Source: Chloroflexi bacterium 54-19 (GTDB lineage Bacteria; Chloroflexota; Chloroflexia; Chloroheliales; Chloroheliaceae). Taken from it: a stretch of 64,000 nt of DNA. Below the pieces are notes generated by a model, which was not told the origin of the DNA, did not search any database, and saw nothing but the letters and a program-made list of their open reading frames with translations. The position numbers were made by a program, and so were the translations under genes. This document shows, piece after piece, positions 52,070 through 61,305 of the stretch. Each line of letters opens with the position of its first letter. The stretch's first letter is position 1. The stretch lies in NCBI GenBank assembly GCA_001898225.1, contig MKTJ01000014.1, forward strand, positions 39,619 through 103,618, read 5' to 3'.

Positions 52070-53139
52070 CCGGAAGACCGCACCTCAAAACCGGGCGCGA
52101 TTGGGCACAACTCATCAAGGGCCGGGGGCAACCCGATTCCCAGGGAAGTGCCCAGGACGACTACCGCCGCCTGTTTCCGCCCGGCATGGACCAGTGCAGC
52201 GGCTGTCCCATCGTGGATTAAATCAAGCTCAATTTTCCGGTGTAATTCGGCGCTCAATTCCCCGGCTATTTCATCCCTGAAATTATAATCTTGCAGGTCG
52301 GAACGTTTGTAAAGTTGGCCGTCCAGGGTATAGGCGGCGATACTCAAACCTATTCTCGGGTTCAAATCGAGATTTCGTCCGCTGATTTCCCGCCAGCTAT
52401 CCCCTAAGGTTGCCATGGTGAGGCGGTAGAGCGCCCCGCCCCGCCCAAAATCAAGAAAAGTAGACGAAGGAAGCGAGGGCAACAATTCCAGGCTGGTTAA
52501 AGCCCCGGCCCGGTAGAAGGCGATAGCTCTTTTTAGCGAGGTCTGGCCGAAGTCAAAGACCAGGGCGGCTTCGTGGGTGGGTGAGATGCGCCGGGCTACC
52601 CCTATCAAGGGGAGATACCCTGGAAAAGCCGAGAGATAAAGGCTTAAATCATAGACTCTGGCCTTTTCCAGCATATTTTCGGCGGCCTTTTTGATGTAAG
52701 GCGCGGCCTGCCCGCTGACGAGCCCACCACCCAGCCAGACTTCTTTTATCTCTGACCAGAAAGTCCATTCTGCCGGTTGCCACTCGGTCCGGGCCTCCCG
52801 GTTGGCGGCATCCCCGCGTTTCAGGACGGCCAGCATAATCCCCAGGCGTCGCCCTACCTCGTTAGCAACCCCAACCGCCTTTTGCCGGGTAAACTCGTCA
52901 GGCGAAGAAAAAGCGGCCTCCCACAGCCTTAAATCGTCCGAAGGAACTCCAGTTAGCGACAAGAAAGGCATTTGTTCGTGGATTAGGTCCGCGACTGCCT
53001 GCGCGCTTAAAAACTGGACCGCGTTTTTGTTGCGCACAGCCTCATCGAGTTCGCAACCGGGCAACTCTACGACCCTTACCCGGTTTATCTGTGAGTTCGG
53101 GTGCAGGTGGTCAAAATTAAAAATTTGGGATTTTGCCAT
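52066..53139 (-). CDS. Actin/hexokinase-fold (ROK-like) protein of unknown function
   Basis: A 357-residue protein. A phosphate-1-like loop ALVFDFGQTSLKRAIAFY (about 192-210) and an adenosine-like DLIHDGTAAALVHAG...VVVLGTSLGIGLP (about 303-340) indicate the actin/HSP70/sugar-kinase fold. The N-terminal 180 residues match no family I know. ROK kinases have DIGGTK in the first loop, where this protein has DFGQTS, and no ROK zinc motif is present. It may be a diverged sugar kinase or a regulatory ATPase. It lies 16 bp downstream of the HEAT-repeat gene on the same strand, so the two may be cotranscribed. Confidence 0.6.
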   Translation of the reverse strand: MAKSQIFNFDHLHPNSQINRVRVVELPGCELDEAVRNKNAVQFLSAQAVADLIHEQMPFLSLTGVPSDDLRLWEAAFSSPDEFTRQKAVGVANEVGRRLGIMLAVLKRGDAANREARTEWQPAEWTFWSEIKEVWLGGGLVSGQAAPYIKKAAENMLEKARVYDLSLYLSAFPGYLPLIGVARRISPTHEAALVFDFGQTSLKRAIAFYRAGALTSLELLPSLPSSTFLDFGRGGALYRLTMATLGDSWREISGRNLDLNPRIGLSIAAYTLDGQLYKRSDLQDYNFRDEIAGELSAELHRKIELDLIHDGTAAALVHAGRKQAAVVVLGTSLGIGLPPALDELCPIAPGFEVRSSG

Positions 53140-53155
53140 TTTGTTGTTTTATGGG

Positions 53156-54796
53156 TTAGTTTTTCCAGGGTTCTGACAAAAGATTGGGAAAGTTCTTTCG
53201 TTTTTCCACGGCATTTTCGATTTCTTGAATCGCTTGCGCGGCGGCTTCTTTAACGGTTTGGTCGTACCTGCCGTACAAATTCTCCCCCTCATCATTCATG
53301 GACATCTCTTTTAATTTTGGTAAAGCTGTTTCAGCCGCCAGTTGCCCCAGGGCCTGGGCTGCCCCGAACCTCACACTGGATGACTTATCATCAAGTAATT
53401 CGATTAAAGGACCTATTGCGGTTGAATAGCCCAACTTACCCAGAGCAATGGCTATTTCTACTCGAATTCTCTCAGAATTGCCTGCCAGTGCATCCAATAA
53501 AGGGTTAACTGCCCGTTTATCGCCGCAATTGCCAAGCGCCTCAGCAGCGCGCCATGCCTCGCCACGGGCCCTACCCTGTTTTTTACCTTTTTTCTGGATA
53601 GTGTTGACCAATATTGGAAAGCTCCGCTTATCGCCCAGCATACCAAGCCCATAGGCTGCCATAAATCTGACACGTTCCTCTTTATCGTTTAGCAAGCGGG
53701 CCAACGGTTCAATCGCTCTCTTATCACCAATATCCCCCAAAGATTCAGCGGCGCTTGCTCTTACATTAGCCCAATTGTCTCCCAGAACTTCAATTAAAGG
53801 TTCAACGGCTCGGCGGTCTTTAAAGTAACCAAGAACTGTAGCTGCATCCTTTTTCGCATAATTATCAAAAAGAAGAGTTTTGATTAACGGCTCAACCGCT
53901 GCCGGGTCTCCGATATAACGTAGGGCCCAAACAGCCTCATACCGGACATGGTCATCCTCGTCATCTAGCAGCTCAATAAGACGTGGGATTGCCCGCTTTT
54001 CTTCCAGAGTGCCGAGCCCATTAGTGGCATGCGACCGAACTTCAGGGTTAGAATCAAATAAAGCGGTGAGGAAGGGTTCAACCAACCGAGGATTCACCAA
54101 TCCCGCAAGAATTGATGAAGCTCTTTCTCGTATAAAATTATCCTCATTTTTCAAATCATCAAGTAGGAGTGAGACAACTTGTTCATGCGTAATTTCAGCC
54201 CAGAGCGTTTTACCTGTCCAGTAACCTATATCGGTAAGCCGCCTCAGAACCGAATATCCTGGATAATCCGCCGCCTCTTGTCCCTCCCTGATAAATTTCC
54301 AGACCTTATCGGCCAGAAATGGGTCGAGGTCACTCCACACATCATAGTTATCAGGATTAGTCCGGTGAAAAATGTCATTTTCTATTGGCTGGCTCATGCA
54401 ATAAACCGCGCAAAAATAATTCTGAATTTCCTCGTTGGTTAAATATAACAATCCGTTGTCATCCGTCAGAAATTCAAATGCAAGGCCCAGTTTTATAAAT
54501 CGTTCGGCCTGTGCTTGTTGTTGGGGAGTTATTTCAGGGGGCGGCAAACCAGGTACATAAATTTCGGGATGCAGGTTGCGCAACCATAATGGTATTTCGG
54601 TGCGCCGTTGAAGTAACCATTTTACAGCCTGTTGAAATGAAACGCCCTCTTCTTCCTTCTTCGCATCAATCAGATTGAGGGCCAGGCATCCCAACCGAAC
54701 CGGCAAACTTTCCAGTTCATCCACCGTGATAATCCCCAAAGCAAGCGCCCGGTAGAGTTTCTCTTTTACGTCTTTTTCAAGCTCGAAAGTGGTCAT
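53156..54796 (-). CDS. HEAT-repeat (PBS-lyase type) protein with an N-terminal STAND-like helical module
   Basis: A 546-residue protein. Residues about 215-525 are nine to ten HEAT repeats of the kind DKRAIEPLARLLNDKEERVR. The N-terminal 210 residues contain YLTNEEIQNYFCAVYCMSQP, which resembles the winged-helix/arm segment between the NACHT NTPase and HEAT repeats of STAND proteins (FxHLTFQEYFAA). The NTPase itself is absent: no Walker A is seen here or directly upstream. It may be a truncated STAND protein or a free-standing scaffold. It is followed closely by the actin-fold gene and preceded by the pheT terminator. Confidence 0.8.
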   Translation of the reverse strand: MTTFELEKDVKEKLYRALALGIITVDELESLPVRLGCLALNLIDAKKEEEGVSFQQAVKWLLQRRTEIPLWLRNLHPEIYVPGLPPPEITPQQQAQAERFIKLGLAFEFLTDDNGLLYLTNEEIQNYFCAVYCMSQPIENDIFHRTNPDNYDVWSDLDPFLADKVWKFIREGQEAADYPGYSVLRRLTDIGYWTGKTLWAEITHEQVVSLLLDDLKNEDNFIRERASSILAGLVNPRLVEPFLTALFDSNPEVRSHATNGLGTLEEKRAIPRLIELLDDEDDHVRYEAVWALRYIGDPAAVEPLIKTLLFDNYAKKDAATVLGYFKDRRAVEPLIEVLGDNWANVRASAAESLGDIGDKRAIEPLARLLNDKEERVRFMAAYGLGMLGDKRSFPILVNTIQKKGKKQGRARGEAWRAAEALGNCGDKRAVNPLLDALAGNSERIRVEIAIALGKLGYSTAIGPLIELLDDKSSSVRFGAAQALGQLAAETALPKLKEMSMNDEGENLYGRYDQTVKEAAAQAIQEIENAVEKRKNFPNLLSEPWKN

Positions 54797-54838
54797 TTTT
54801 ACCTTACAGCTAACTGAAGAACAAATTGTGCCAAATAA

Positions 54839-54882
54839 AAAACGCTCACCCGGTTAGTATTATACAACCAGGTGAGCGTTTT
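54839..54882 (-). terminator. Terminator after pheT
   Basis: A perfect 12-bp stem (AAAACGCTCACC at 54839-54850 with GGTGAGCGTTTT at 54871-54882) with an inner CGGTT/AACC pairing is followed on the minus strand by TTTTTATTT. It ends the pheST transcript. Confidence 0.88.
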
Positions 54883-54894
54883 ATAAAGAGTTTT

Positions 54895-57546
54895 CTAGGC
54901 GCGAGTTTCGGCCCCGACCTCGCGGACCAACCGGCCCTCAATGCGCTGGCGGATTTTGGAGACTTCCTCCTCGGTCAGGTTCTTCTCCTGGGGGTGGAAG
55001 GCCAGCCGGAAGGCCAGGCTCTTTTTGCCCTCGCCAACCTGCTTGCCCCGATAGATGTCAAAGAGAGTGACCTCCTTGAGCAACTTACCGCCGGTCTCCC
55101 GGATAAGTTTTTGGACCTGTCCCGCCGGGGTTTCGTCCGACACCACGATTGCCAGGTCTTGCGTGACGACCGGCATGCGGGTGACCGCCTCGTAGCGTTC
55201 GCGCTGGACCAGCGGGCGCAGCAGTTCGACATCGAGTTCGGCCACGGCGATGCGTTGAAGCGGGTCAAGCTGGAAGGCTTCGGCCACTTTCGGGTGAACC
55301 TCACCTAAAAAGCCCAGCCGGACGCTTGCGGCGTTCTTACCCTGGCCTTTAGCGATAATCTCGACGGCCCGGCCCGGATGCAGAGCCGGGTGGTCGCCAC
55401 CCGCTACCGGCACGAACTGGATTTCCGTGTCGGCCAGGTTCAACCGCTCCAGCAGATGTTCGAGGACACCTTTCAGGTCGAAGAAGTCAATCCGGTCGGT
55501 CTCAGTTATTTTTGGGTTGAAGCGCGAAAGCGGCACCCGTCGCCCGGTCATCGCCACCGAGAGGGTCCGGCGTTCGTCCGGCAGAGGTTCACCCTCTTTC
55601 TTCAGGTAAACCCGGCCCAACTCGAAGATAGCGACCCGGTCCACGAAATGGAGATTCTCCGCGATAGTTTCCAGGGTAGTTCCGAGCAGGGTCGGGCGCA
55701 TCACCTCGTGTTCGCTCGAAAGCGGGTTGGCGAGGGTCAGCAGGTGCGCCGGGTCAGACCAGTTCAGGTGATGCAGGTGCGGCCCGCCAGGGTCGGTCTG
55801 CGGTGCGGTATTGCCCAGGGCAGCGTGCAAATTGCGAAGGCTTTCCAGGCTGACCAGCGGGTAAGTGATAATCTCGAACAACCCGGCGGAAGTCAGGACT
55901 TCCCGCAGTTTATCCTCGAACTCGTAAGGCGGATTCGAGACCTGGGGCGGCAACTCCCCTTGCAGGCGCGCTTCGGGAATCTTGTCATAACCGTACTGGC
56001 GGGCGATTTCCTCGACCAGGTCGGCCTTGATGGTCACGTCGTTGCGATAGGTCGGCACCCGCACCATCAAAATGTCGGGGTTCGAGGTCGTTTCACTGAC
56101 TATGATGGTGTACTGTTTCGGGTCGTTGCGGAACTGGTAGGAGCCGTCATTGCGCAGTTCGGCAATCTCGAATTCCAGCGCTTCGAGCATTCTAATCACC
56201 TCGGCGCTCGGAATCGTAACACCAAGAATACGCGGGATTTCGCTCAAAGGCAGTTCGATGATATGGGGCGAACGCGGCTGCGGGTAGACATCAATCACCC
56301 CTTTCGAGATGGTGCCCCCGGCCAGTTCCTGAATCAGTTGGACCCCCCGCCGGACCCCGATGGGAGCCAGTTCAATATCGACGGTCCGCTCGAAGCGTTT
56401 AGCCGCCTCGCTGACCGAGGAGAAAAGGCCGCGCCCGGTCTTGCGGACGTTGGCCGGGTCGAAGTTGGCGCTTTCCAGGGCCACATTAACCGTGGTGTCT
56501 TTGACTTCGGAATCGACCCCACCCATGACCCCGGCCATCGCGACCCCCCGGTCGGCGTCGGCAATCAACAGGACATCCGATTCAAGCTCGTGTTCTTTGT
56601 GGTCGATAGTCTGGATTTTCTCGCCCGGTCTGGCCCGGCGCACGATAATCTCTTTCCCGGCGATGTCGTCGTAGTCGAAGGCATGCAGCGGCTGGCCGAT
56701 TTCCAGCATGACATAGTTAGTTACGTCCACCACGTTGTTAATCGGGCGGACCCCGGCGGCGCTCAGACGGTTTTGCAGCCAGGAAGGGCTGGGGCCGAGC
56801 TTCACCCCCTCGACTACCATCATATCGTAGCGAGGGCAGAGGTCGGGGTCTTCAATAGTGACCTTGATTTTCTCGGTTGTAGGCGGACCGTCCTCCCGGA
56901 AATAGATTTCGGGCCAGTGGATTTTCTGGCCGGTCATGGCGGCAACCTCGCGGGCAACCCCAATCATCGAGAGAGCCCGGCCCAGGTTCGGGCTGAGTTC
57001 AATATCAAGGATAACATCACCCAGGACCCCCGAAAGAGTTTCTCCGACCGGGTATTCGGGGTTCAAGACCACGATACCGTCGAAATCCTCCGAAATGCCG
57101 AGTTCGAGAGCCGCGACCGCCACGGCGTTGCTGTCCACGCCGCGCATTTTCCCGGCTTTAACCGTGAAATAGGGCAATTCGCCCGACTCTAACAGCGGGG
57201 CATTCCGTTTTCCGGCGGCCTGTTCGTCTACCAGTTTATGGCCGTCAATCAGTTTTGCGCCAGGCAGCGCAAGCGGAATTTTGTCCCCTTCTTTGAGGTT
57301 GAAAGCCCCGGTGACGACCTGGAAAGTGGCGCTGCCGTCAGTCACCTGCAAGACCACCAGCCGGTCGGCGTTAGGGTGTTTTTCAATTTTTTCGACCTGG
57401 CCCACGACCACTTTATCCCAATCCTGGCCGACCCGGATAATCTCGGCCACTTCCAGGCCGCGCAGGGTCAGGCCCGCCGCTATTTCTTCCGGCGATTGGG
57501 TCAGGTTCACGTAGTCTCGTAGCCAGCTCAGTGGCACTTTAATCAT
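54895..57546 (-). CDS. pheT: Phenylalanyl-tRNA synthetase beta subunit
   Basis: 883 residues from the ATG at 57546 (MIKVPLSWL), with AAAGGAG upstream. An upstream in-frame start would add 26 residues overlapping pheS and is not supported. Domains: N-terminal B1, OB-fold tRNA-binding B2 (about 40-155, VVVGQVEKIEKHPNADRL), B3/B4 (about 200-400), B5 (about 410-490, with a 20-residue insert), the catalytic-like core, and a C-terminal anticodon-binding ferredoxin domain (about 780-880, TRMPVVTQDLAIVV). The length is at the long end for the family. With PheS it charges tRNA-Phe. It is 19 bp downstream of pheS. Confidence 0.96.
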   Translation of the reverse strand: MIKVPLSWLRDYVNLTQSPEEIAAGLTLRGLEVAEIIRVGQDWDKVVVGQVEKIEKHPNADRLVVLQVTDGSATFQVVTGAFNLKEGDKIPLALPGAKLIDGHKLVDEQAAGKRNAPLLESGELPYFTVKAGKMRGVDSNAVAVAALELGISEDFDGIVVLNPEYPVGETLSGVLGDVILDIELSPNLGRALSMIGVAREVAAMTGQKIHWPEIYFREDGPPTTEKIKVTIEDPDLCPRYDMMVVEGVKLGPSPSWLQNRLSAAGVRPINNVVDVTNYVMLEIGQPLHAFDYDDIAGKEIIVRRARPGEKIQTIDHKEHELESDVLLIADADRGVAMAGVMGGVDSEVKDTTVNVALESANFDPANVRKTGRGLFSSVSEAAKRFERTVDIELAPIGVRRGVQLIQELAGGTISKGVIDVYPQPRSPHIIELPLSEIPRILGVTIPSAEVIRMLEALEFEIAELRNDGSYQFRNDPKQYTIIVSETTSNPDILMVRVPTYRNDVTIKADLVEEIARQYGYDKIPEARLQGELPPQVSNPPYEFEDKLREVLTSAGLFEIITYPLVSLESLRNLHAALGNTAPQTDPGGPHLHHLNWSDPAHLLTLANPLSSEHEVMRPTLLGTTLETIAENLHFVDRVAIFELGRVYLKKEGEPLPDERRTLSVAMTGRRVPLSRFNPKITETDRIDFFDLKGVLEHLLERLNLADTEIQFVPVAGGDHPALHPGRAVEIIAKGQGKNAASVRLGFLGEVHPKVAEAFQLDPLQRIAVAELDVELLRPLVQRERYEAVTRMPVVTQDLAIVVSDETPAGQVQKLIRETGGKLLKEVTLFDIYRGKQVGEGKKSLAFRLAFHPQEKNLTEEEVSKIRQRIEGRLVREVGAETRA

Positions 57547-57565
57547 CTCAGAAAAACTCCTTTTG

Positions 57566-58594
57566 CTAGGCGAATTGTTCCAGGAATCGCAGGTCGTTGC
57601 GGAAGAACTGGCGAATATCGTCAATACCGTACTTCAAGAGGGCGATACGCGAAGGACCCATGCCGAAGGCAAACCCGCTATAGACATCGGGGTCAATATC
57701 GACGTTCCGCAAGACCTGGGGATGGACCATCCCGGCGCCCAGGATTTCCAGCCAGCCGCTATATTTGCAGACCCGACAGCCTTTACCATCGCAGAGCATA
57801 CAGTCAATCGAGAGGTCCACGCCCGGTTCGACGTAAGGGAAATAGTCGCAGCGGAACCGGACCTTGCGTTCGGCCCCGAACAGGCGGCGGGCGAAATCGG
57901 CCAGGGTTCCGCGCAGGTCGGCCAGGGTAACGTTGCGGTCAACGGCCAGCCCTTCTACCTGGTAGAACATGAAGTCGTGGGTGGCGTCGGTCGCCTCGCT
58001 GCGGTAGCACTTGCCGGGAACAATCACCCGGATGGGCGGCTTTTGTTTTTCCATCACCCGGATCTGGTTGGGTGAGGTATGGGTCCGCAGCACTACCGAC
58101 TCGCTGAAATAAAAGGTATCGTGCATGGAGCGGGCCGGGTGGCCTGGCGGCATGTTAAGCTGCTCGAAGTTGTAATAATCGAGTTCGACCTCCGGTCCTT
58201 CGGCCACCTGGAAGCCCATCGCCTTGAAGGCATTTTCAATCTCGCGCATGGTCCGGGTGATGATATGGACCCGGCCCGTCTCCACCGGGCGGCCCGGCAA
58301 AGTCACGTCCACTTTGTCGGCGGCCAGGCGCTGGTCGAGCGCGATAGCCTGCAAGCGGAGCTGGCGCAACCCGTCGGCTTCTTCGAGCATCTTGCGGGCA
58401 GCGTTGACGACCTGGCCGACGACAGGGCGTTCCTCGGCGGGCAGACTGCCCATCCCGCGCAAAAACCCGGTCAGTTCGCCTTTCTTACCAAGATATTTTA
58501 GACGCCATTCGTCGAGAGCCACCAGGTCACTGGCGGATTCCAGTTCGCCCAGCGCTCTTTGCTGCATTTCGGCAACCTGGTCTTGTATACTCAT
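57566..58594 (-). CDS. pheS: Phenylalanyl-tRNA synthetase alpha subunit
   Basis: 342 residues from the ATG at 58594 (MSIQDQVAEMQQRA), with AAGGAGAAAG upstream. An N-terminal coiled-coil arm (1-90) precedes the class II catalytic core. Motif 2 is KCYRSEATDATHDFMFYQVEGL, motif 3 is FAFGMGPSRIALLKYG, and DTFYFSE lies near motif 1. A CMLCDGKGCRVCKYSGWLEI stretch carries three to four Cys, a zinc site found in several bacterial PheS proteins. It forms the alpha2beta2 enzyme with PheT. A T-box leader upstream controls the operon by uncharged tRNA-Phe. Confidence 0.97.
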   Translation of the reverse strand: MSIQDQVAEMQQRALGELESASDLVALDEWRLKYLGKKGELTGFLRGMGSLPAEERPVVGQVVNAARKMLEEADGLRQLRLQAIALDQRLAADKVDVTLPGRPVETGRVHIITRTMREIENAFKAMGFQVAEGPEVELDYYNFEQLNMPPGHPARSMHDTFYFSESVVLRTHTSPNQIRVMEKQKPPIRVIVPGKCYRSEATDATHDFMFYQVEGLAVDRNVTLADLRGTLADFARRLFGAERKVRFRCDYFPYVEPGVDLSIDCMLCDGKGCRVCKYSGWLEILGAGMVHPQVLRNVDIDPDVYSGFAFGMGPSRIALLKYGIDDIRQFFRNDLRFLEQFA

Positions 58595-58611
58595 TGCTGT
58601 CTTTCTCCTTA

Positions 58612-59026
58612 GAATCAAAAAACTGCCAGGCCAAAAACCGTGCATCCACTGTAAAAATACAGGGACGCGGTCTGGCTGACAGCACTTTTACCAGTATTGT
58701 TTCTTAGAAACTGGAAAGAAGTATAGCTCTCAACGCGGCAAAACCACGCGGTACCACCCTGCTTGCTTCCCCCTGATAAAGGAAAGCCGCTTCATTTCGG
58801 CCCCAAAATAGGGCCTCTGCTCTGTAACGGGAGCGACCGGAGCAGGCTACTTACAAAAAAGTGTTGACCTGTCGGCTCAGGAGTGAACTTCGTCCGGGCA
58901 TCCCTGAAGCGGCTTTCAGTCGGTGACCGCTTCTCCCTGCCAGTTCCTACCGGATTACTCTCTCCGTCTTGGCCTTTGAAAGTTGTTACTACCAGGCGGG
59001 AATAATATTTTTCCTATACCCAGCTA
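58612..59026 (-). promoter_or_regulatory. T-box leader (tRNA-Phe) of pheST
   Basis: On the minus strand the T-box AGGGTGGTACCGCG (58760-58747) is unmistakable. Stem I begins near AGAGAGTAATCC. The specifier loop GAAGTTCAC carries TTC (58887-58885), a Phe codon followed by a purine. The terminator ends in GGCAGTTTTTTG (about 58622-58611), with its stem formed by the segment after the T-box. Uncharged tRNA-Phe should pair with TTC and, through its NCCA end, with the T-box bulge to prevent termination. Confidence 0.93.
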
Positions 59027-59032
59027 ACCAGT

Positions 59033-59061
59033 ATTTTAACTCAAACCGGGCGGTTTGTCCA
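59033..59061 (-). promoter_or_regulatory. Promoter of the pheST T-box transcript
   Basis: On the minus strand TGGACA (59061-59056) and TAAAAT (59038-59033) are 17 bp apart. Transcription would start at about 59026, which leaves about 430 bases of leader. Confidence 0.65.
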
Positions 59062-59150
59062 CTAGGGAATTTTTTAACCTGTTGTGATGAAGTATCAAAA
59101 AATTATGATATTATGACTTCTAACTTGATTCGGTTGGGACTGCAAAGATA

Positions 59151-60131
59151 GTGGAAAAAGATAGTAGGGTAAAGTTGAGAAAAATCCACCAAAGGCAATA
59201 TTTTCTTATACTGTCATTATGGTGTCTAATAGGCCTGCTTACCGCTTGTGGGTCAGACAAACCGGTTGTAAACGAGACTGCCCCGGTAACTTCCAGTCAA
59301 ACTGCACCTAATACTTCCGTTTCGAGTGGGGCAATTTCAAGTCAAACGGCTACTATGGGAAATATTTCAAAATCGCCAATTTTTAACTCCAAGCCATCAG
59401 CTATTACACCGGCTCTTTCACTTTCACCGGCAATTACTCCCGGCACTTCAAAACCTGTCGGACCTGATGGTTGGCAAAACCGCTGGTTAAAAGGTATTCC
59501 TTGCCGGGCGCCTTGCTTTGAAGGAATTATACCTGGCAAAACAACTGCAACAGAGGCCTTAAAGTTATTGCAACAAAATCCTTTGGTTATAAATGCCAAA
59601 TTAAATTTACATTCTCCTTCTTCCAATTCAACAAATTCTATAACCTGGGAATGGAGTTTTTTACCAACCGATGATACATCTACGGGCGGTGAAATGGACA
59701 TATACCTAAATAAGCCTGACCAATTGATTAACTATATTGTTCCTTATTTCCACTCAGAATATTCTTTACAAGAAATTATCAAAGCCTATGGTGAGCCAAG
59801 TCATGTGAGTGCCAACTTCACTATAAATCCGAACTATAGCATTTCGTATGGCTTAGCTATCTATTATCAGAATGTTGGTTTGTCTTTATCAACAGGATCA
59901 ATATCAAGAAAGGGTGAGCCTAACAAACTAACCCTGACACCCCAAACAACTTTTGGTTCAATTGTATTTTATGCGCCAGACTTAACAGGTAAGATTGTTT
60001 ATACACCTGTACCCCAAGACCCGGCTATTCTTATTCCGTGGCAGGGCTATAAAGATTTTGACTTTTATTGCCGGGATGCAGTAAAAACTCAGGTGACAGA
60101 TTGTAGCCGAGCTAAAAACTTTAACCCCTAG
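59151..60131 (+). CDS. Lipoprotein of unknown function
   Basis: A 326-residue protein starting at GTG. A signal segment FLILSLWCLIGLLTACGS ends in a lipobox (LTAC), so it is anchored outside by lipid. A Ser/Thr-rich linker (about 38-100) follows. The globular part (about 105-320) has no family I recognise. It contains PCRAPCFEGIIPGKTTATEAL, KAYGEPSHV and a C-terminal GYKDFDFYCRDA. Such GxT-type openings with CxxPCFEGI occur in secreted proteins of Chloroflexota relatives (from memory, not checked). AT content is higher than in the neighbours and the ribosome site is weak, so it may be laterally acquired. Confidence 0.7.
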   Translation: MEKDSRVKLRKIHQRQYFLILSLWCLIGLLTACGSDKPVVNETAPVTSSQTAPNTSVSSGAISSQTATMGNISKSPIFNSKPSAITPALSLSPAITPGTSKPVGPDGWQNRWLKGIPCRAPCFEGIIPGKTTATEALKLLQQNPLVINAKLNLHSPSSNSTNSITWEWSFLPTDDTSTGGEMDIYLNKPDQLINYIVPYFHSEYSLQEIIKAYGEPSHVSANFTINPNYSISYGLAIYYQNVGLSLSTGSISRKGEPNKLTLTPQTTFGSIVFYAPDLTGKIVYTPVPQDPAILIPWQGYKDFDFYCRDAVKTQVTDCSRAKNFNP

Positions 60132-60218
60132 GTTTTACCTCTGTTTGCTATCTTCTTCTTCTAAAATTATTGAATGATCAGTTTAAGGGATATGTACCTC
60201 AAATTCTTATTAAAAGCC

Positions 60219-60243
60219 TAGGCCCTTGAATTGTTTGGGCCTA
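60219..60243. terminator. Weak hairpin between lipoprotein gene and fdhD
   Basis: TAGGCCC (60219-60225) and GGGCCTA (60237-60243) form a 7-bp stem, followed by TTTGGGTT. It is a modest terminator candidate. Confidence 0.4.
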
Positions 60244-60382
60244 TTTGGGTTAACAGAGCGGACGGGACTTCTAAAACTAGAAAATTGGCACAAAAAAATC
60301 TAGCCCCAATTGCTCTTGTAAATAAGGCCCAGTAGAGTATAGAATTTTAGGACAGAGTTAGTCGTGCAATTTGGGGGTGAAA

Positions 60383-61297
60383 ATGATGAAGGACCGGACC
60401 ATTAAGACAGAAATAAAGAAGCCGCTGGAATTCTGGCGCTCTGCCGAAATTATCCCGGCCCAGGCTCGCATGGTCCAACACTGGCAAGAGACCGAAGCGG
60501 TCGAACGGGACGACCCGGTGGTGATGGAGGAACCCTTCGAAATCCGCCTGAACGGGCGCAACCTGGCCGTTATCATGCGGACGCCCGGTTCGAGTGTGGA
60601 GACCGACCGCGAACTGGCCCTCGGCTTTCTTCTTTCGGAGGGGCTAATCAGCCACCCGGCCCAGGTCGAAGGTATCGTCCGTTCCAGGGACAAGGACGGT
60701 CTGCCGGAGGAAAATGTCCTCGATGTAAAAGCGCCCGGTGTCAATCCTTTTGAGAGCGTGGAGGAAGGCGGGCAAGCCAGTTTCGAGCGGCGTTTCGTGG
60801 TGGCTTCAAGTTGCGGGCTGTGCGGCAAGAACTCAATCCAGGAAGCTTGTCGTCGCCTGCCGCCCCTTGATTCTGCCAGTGAAAATTTCAAAGTGGCCCC
60901 GGGCACGCTCTACAGTTTACCGGAGAAATTGCGGGAGGCACAGGCGGTTTTCGAGCAGACCGGGGGATTGCACGCCGCCGGACTATTTGATTTCGAAGGG
61001 AATTTGTTAAAAACGCGAGAAGATATTGGCCGCCACAACGCCGTGGATAAAATTATCGGGCGTGAAGCTTTGGATGGGCGATTCCCCCTTGGTGGAAAAA
61101 TCCTAATGGTGAGCGGGCGGATTTCTTTCGAGATTGTCCAGAAAGCCCTGGCGGCCCGCATTCCCCTGGTGGCGGCGGTCTCCGCGCCCAGTACCCTGGC
61201 CCTGGACCTAGCCGATGAAGGCGGCCTGACCCTGGTCGGTTTTTTACGCCACCGCTCTATGAACGTCTACACTCATCCGGGCCGGGTCGGGAATTAA
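60383..61297 (+). CDS. fdhD: FdhD, sulfur-transfer accessory protein of formate dehydrogenase
   Basis: About 304 residues from the ATG at 60383 (GGGGGTG upstream). A TTG at 60371 is also in frame. The family CxxC is in ASSCGLCGKNSI. Other landmarks are ELALGFLLSEGLI, GGLHAAGLFD, REDIGRHNAVDKIIG, and GRISFEIVQKALAARIPLVAAVSAPS. FdhD transfers sulfur from IscS to the molybdenum-bis-MGD cofactor of formate dehydrogenase. No formate dehydrogenase subunit gene lies in the window. The N-terminal 35 residues are longer than in E. coli. Confidence 0.95.
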   Translation: MMKDRTIKTEIKKPLEFWRSAEIIPAQARMVQHWQETEAVERDDPVVMEEPFEIRLNGRNLAVIMRTPGSSVETDRELALGFLLSEGLISHPAQVEGIVRSRDKDGLPEENVLDVKAPGVNPFESVEEGGQASFERRFVVASSCGLCGKNSIQEACRRLPPLDSASENFKVAPGTLYSLPEKLREAQAVFEQTGGLHAAGLFDFEGNLLKTREDIGRHNAVDKIIGREALDGRFPLGGKILMVSGRISFEIVQKALAARIPLVAAVSAPSTLALDLADEGGLTLVGFLRHRSMNVYTHPGRVGN

Positions 61298-61305
61298 TTC
61301 CGGTC

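Noticed and set aside
55378..57192. A 604-codon open frame antisense to pheT
   Set aside because: It lies entirely opposite a well-supported pheT. Its protein is rich in Arg, Gly, Asp and His as expected of a reversed high-GC frame, and it has no ribosome site or domain.
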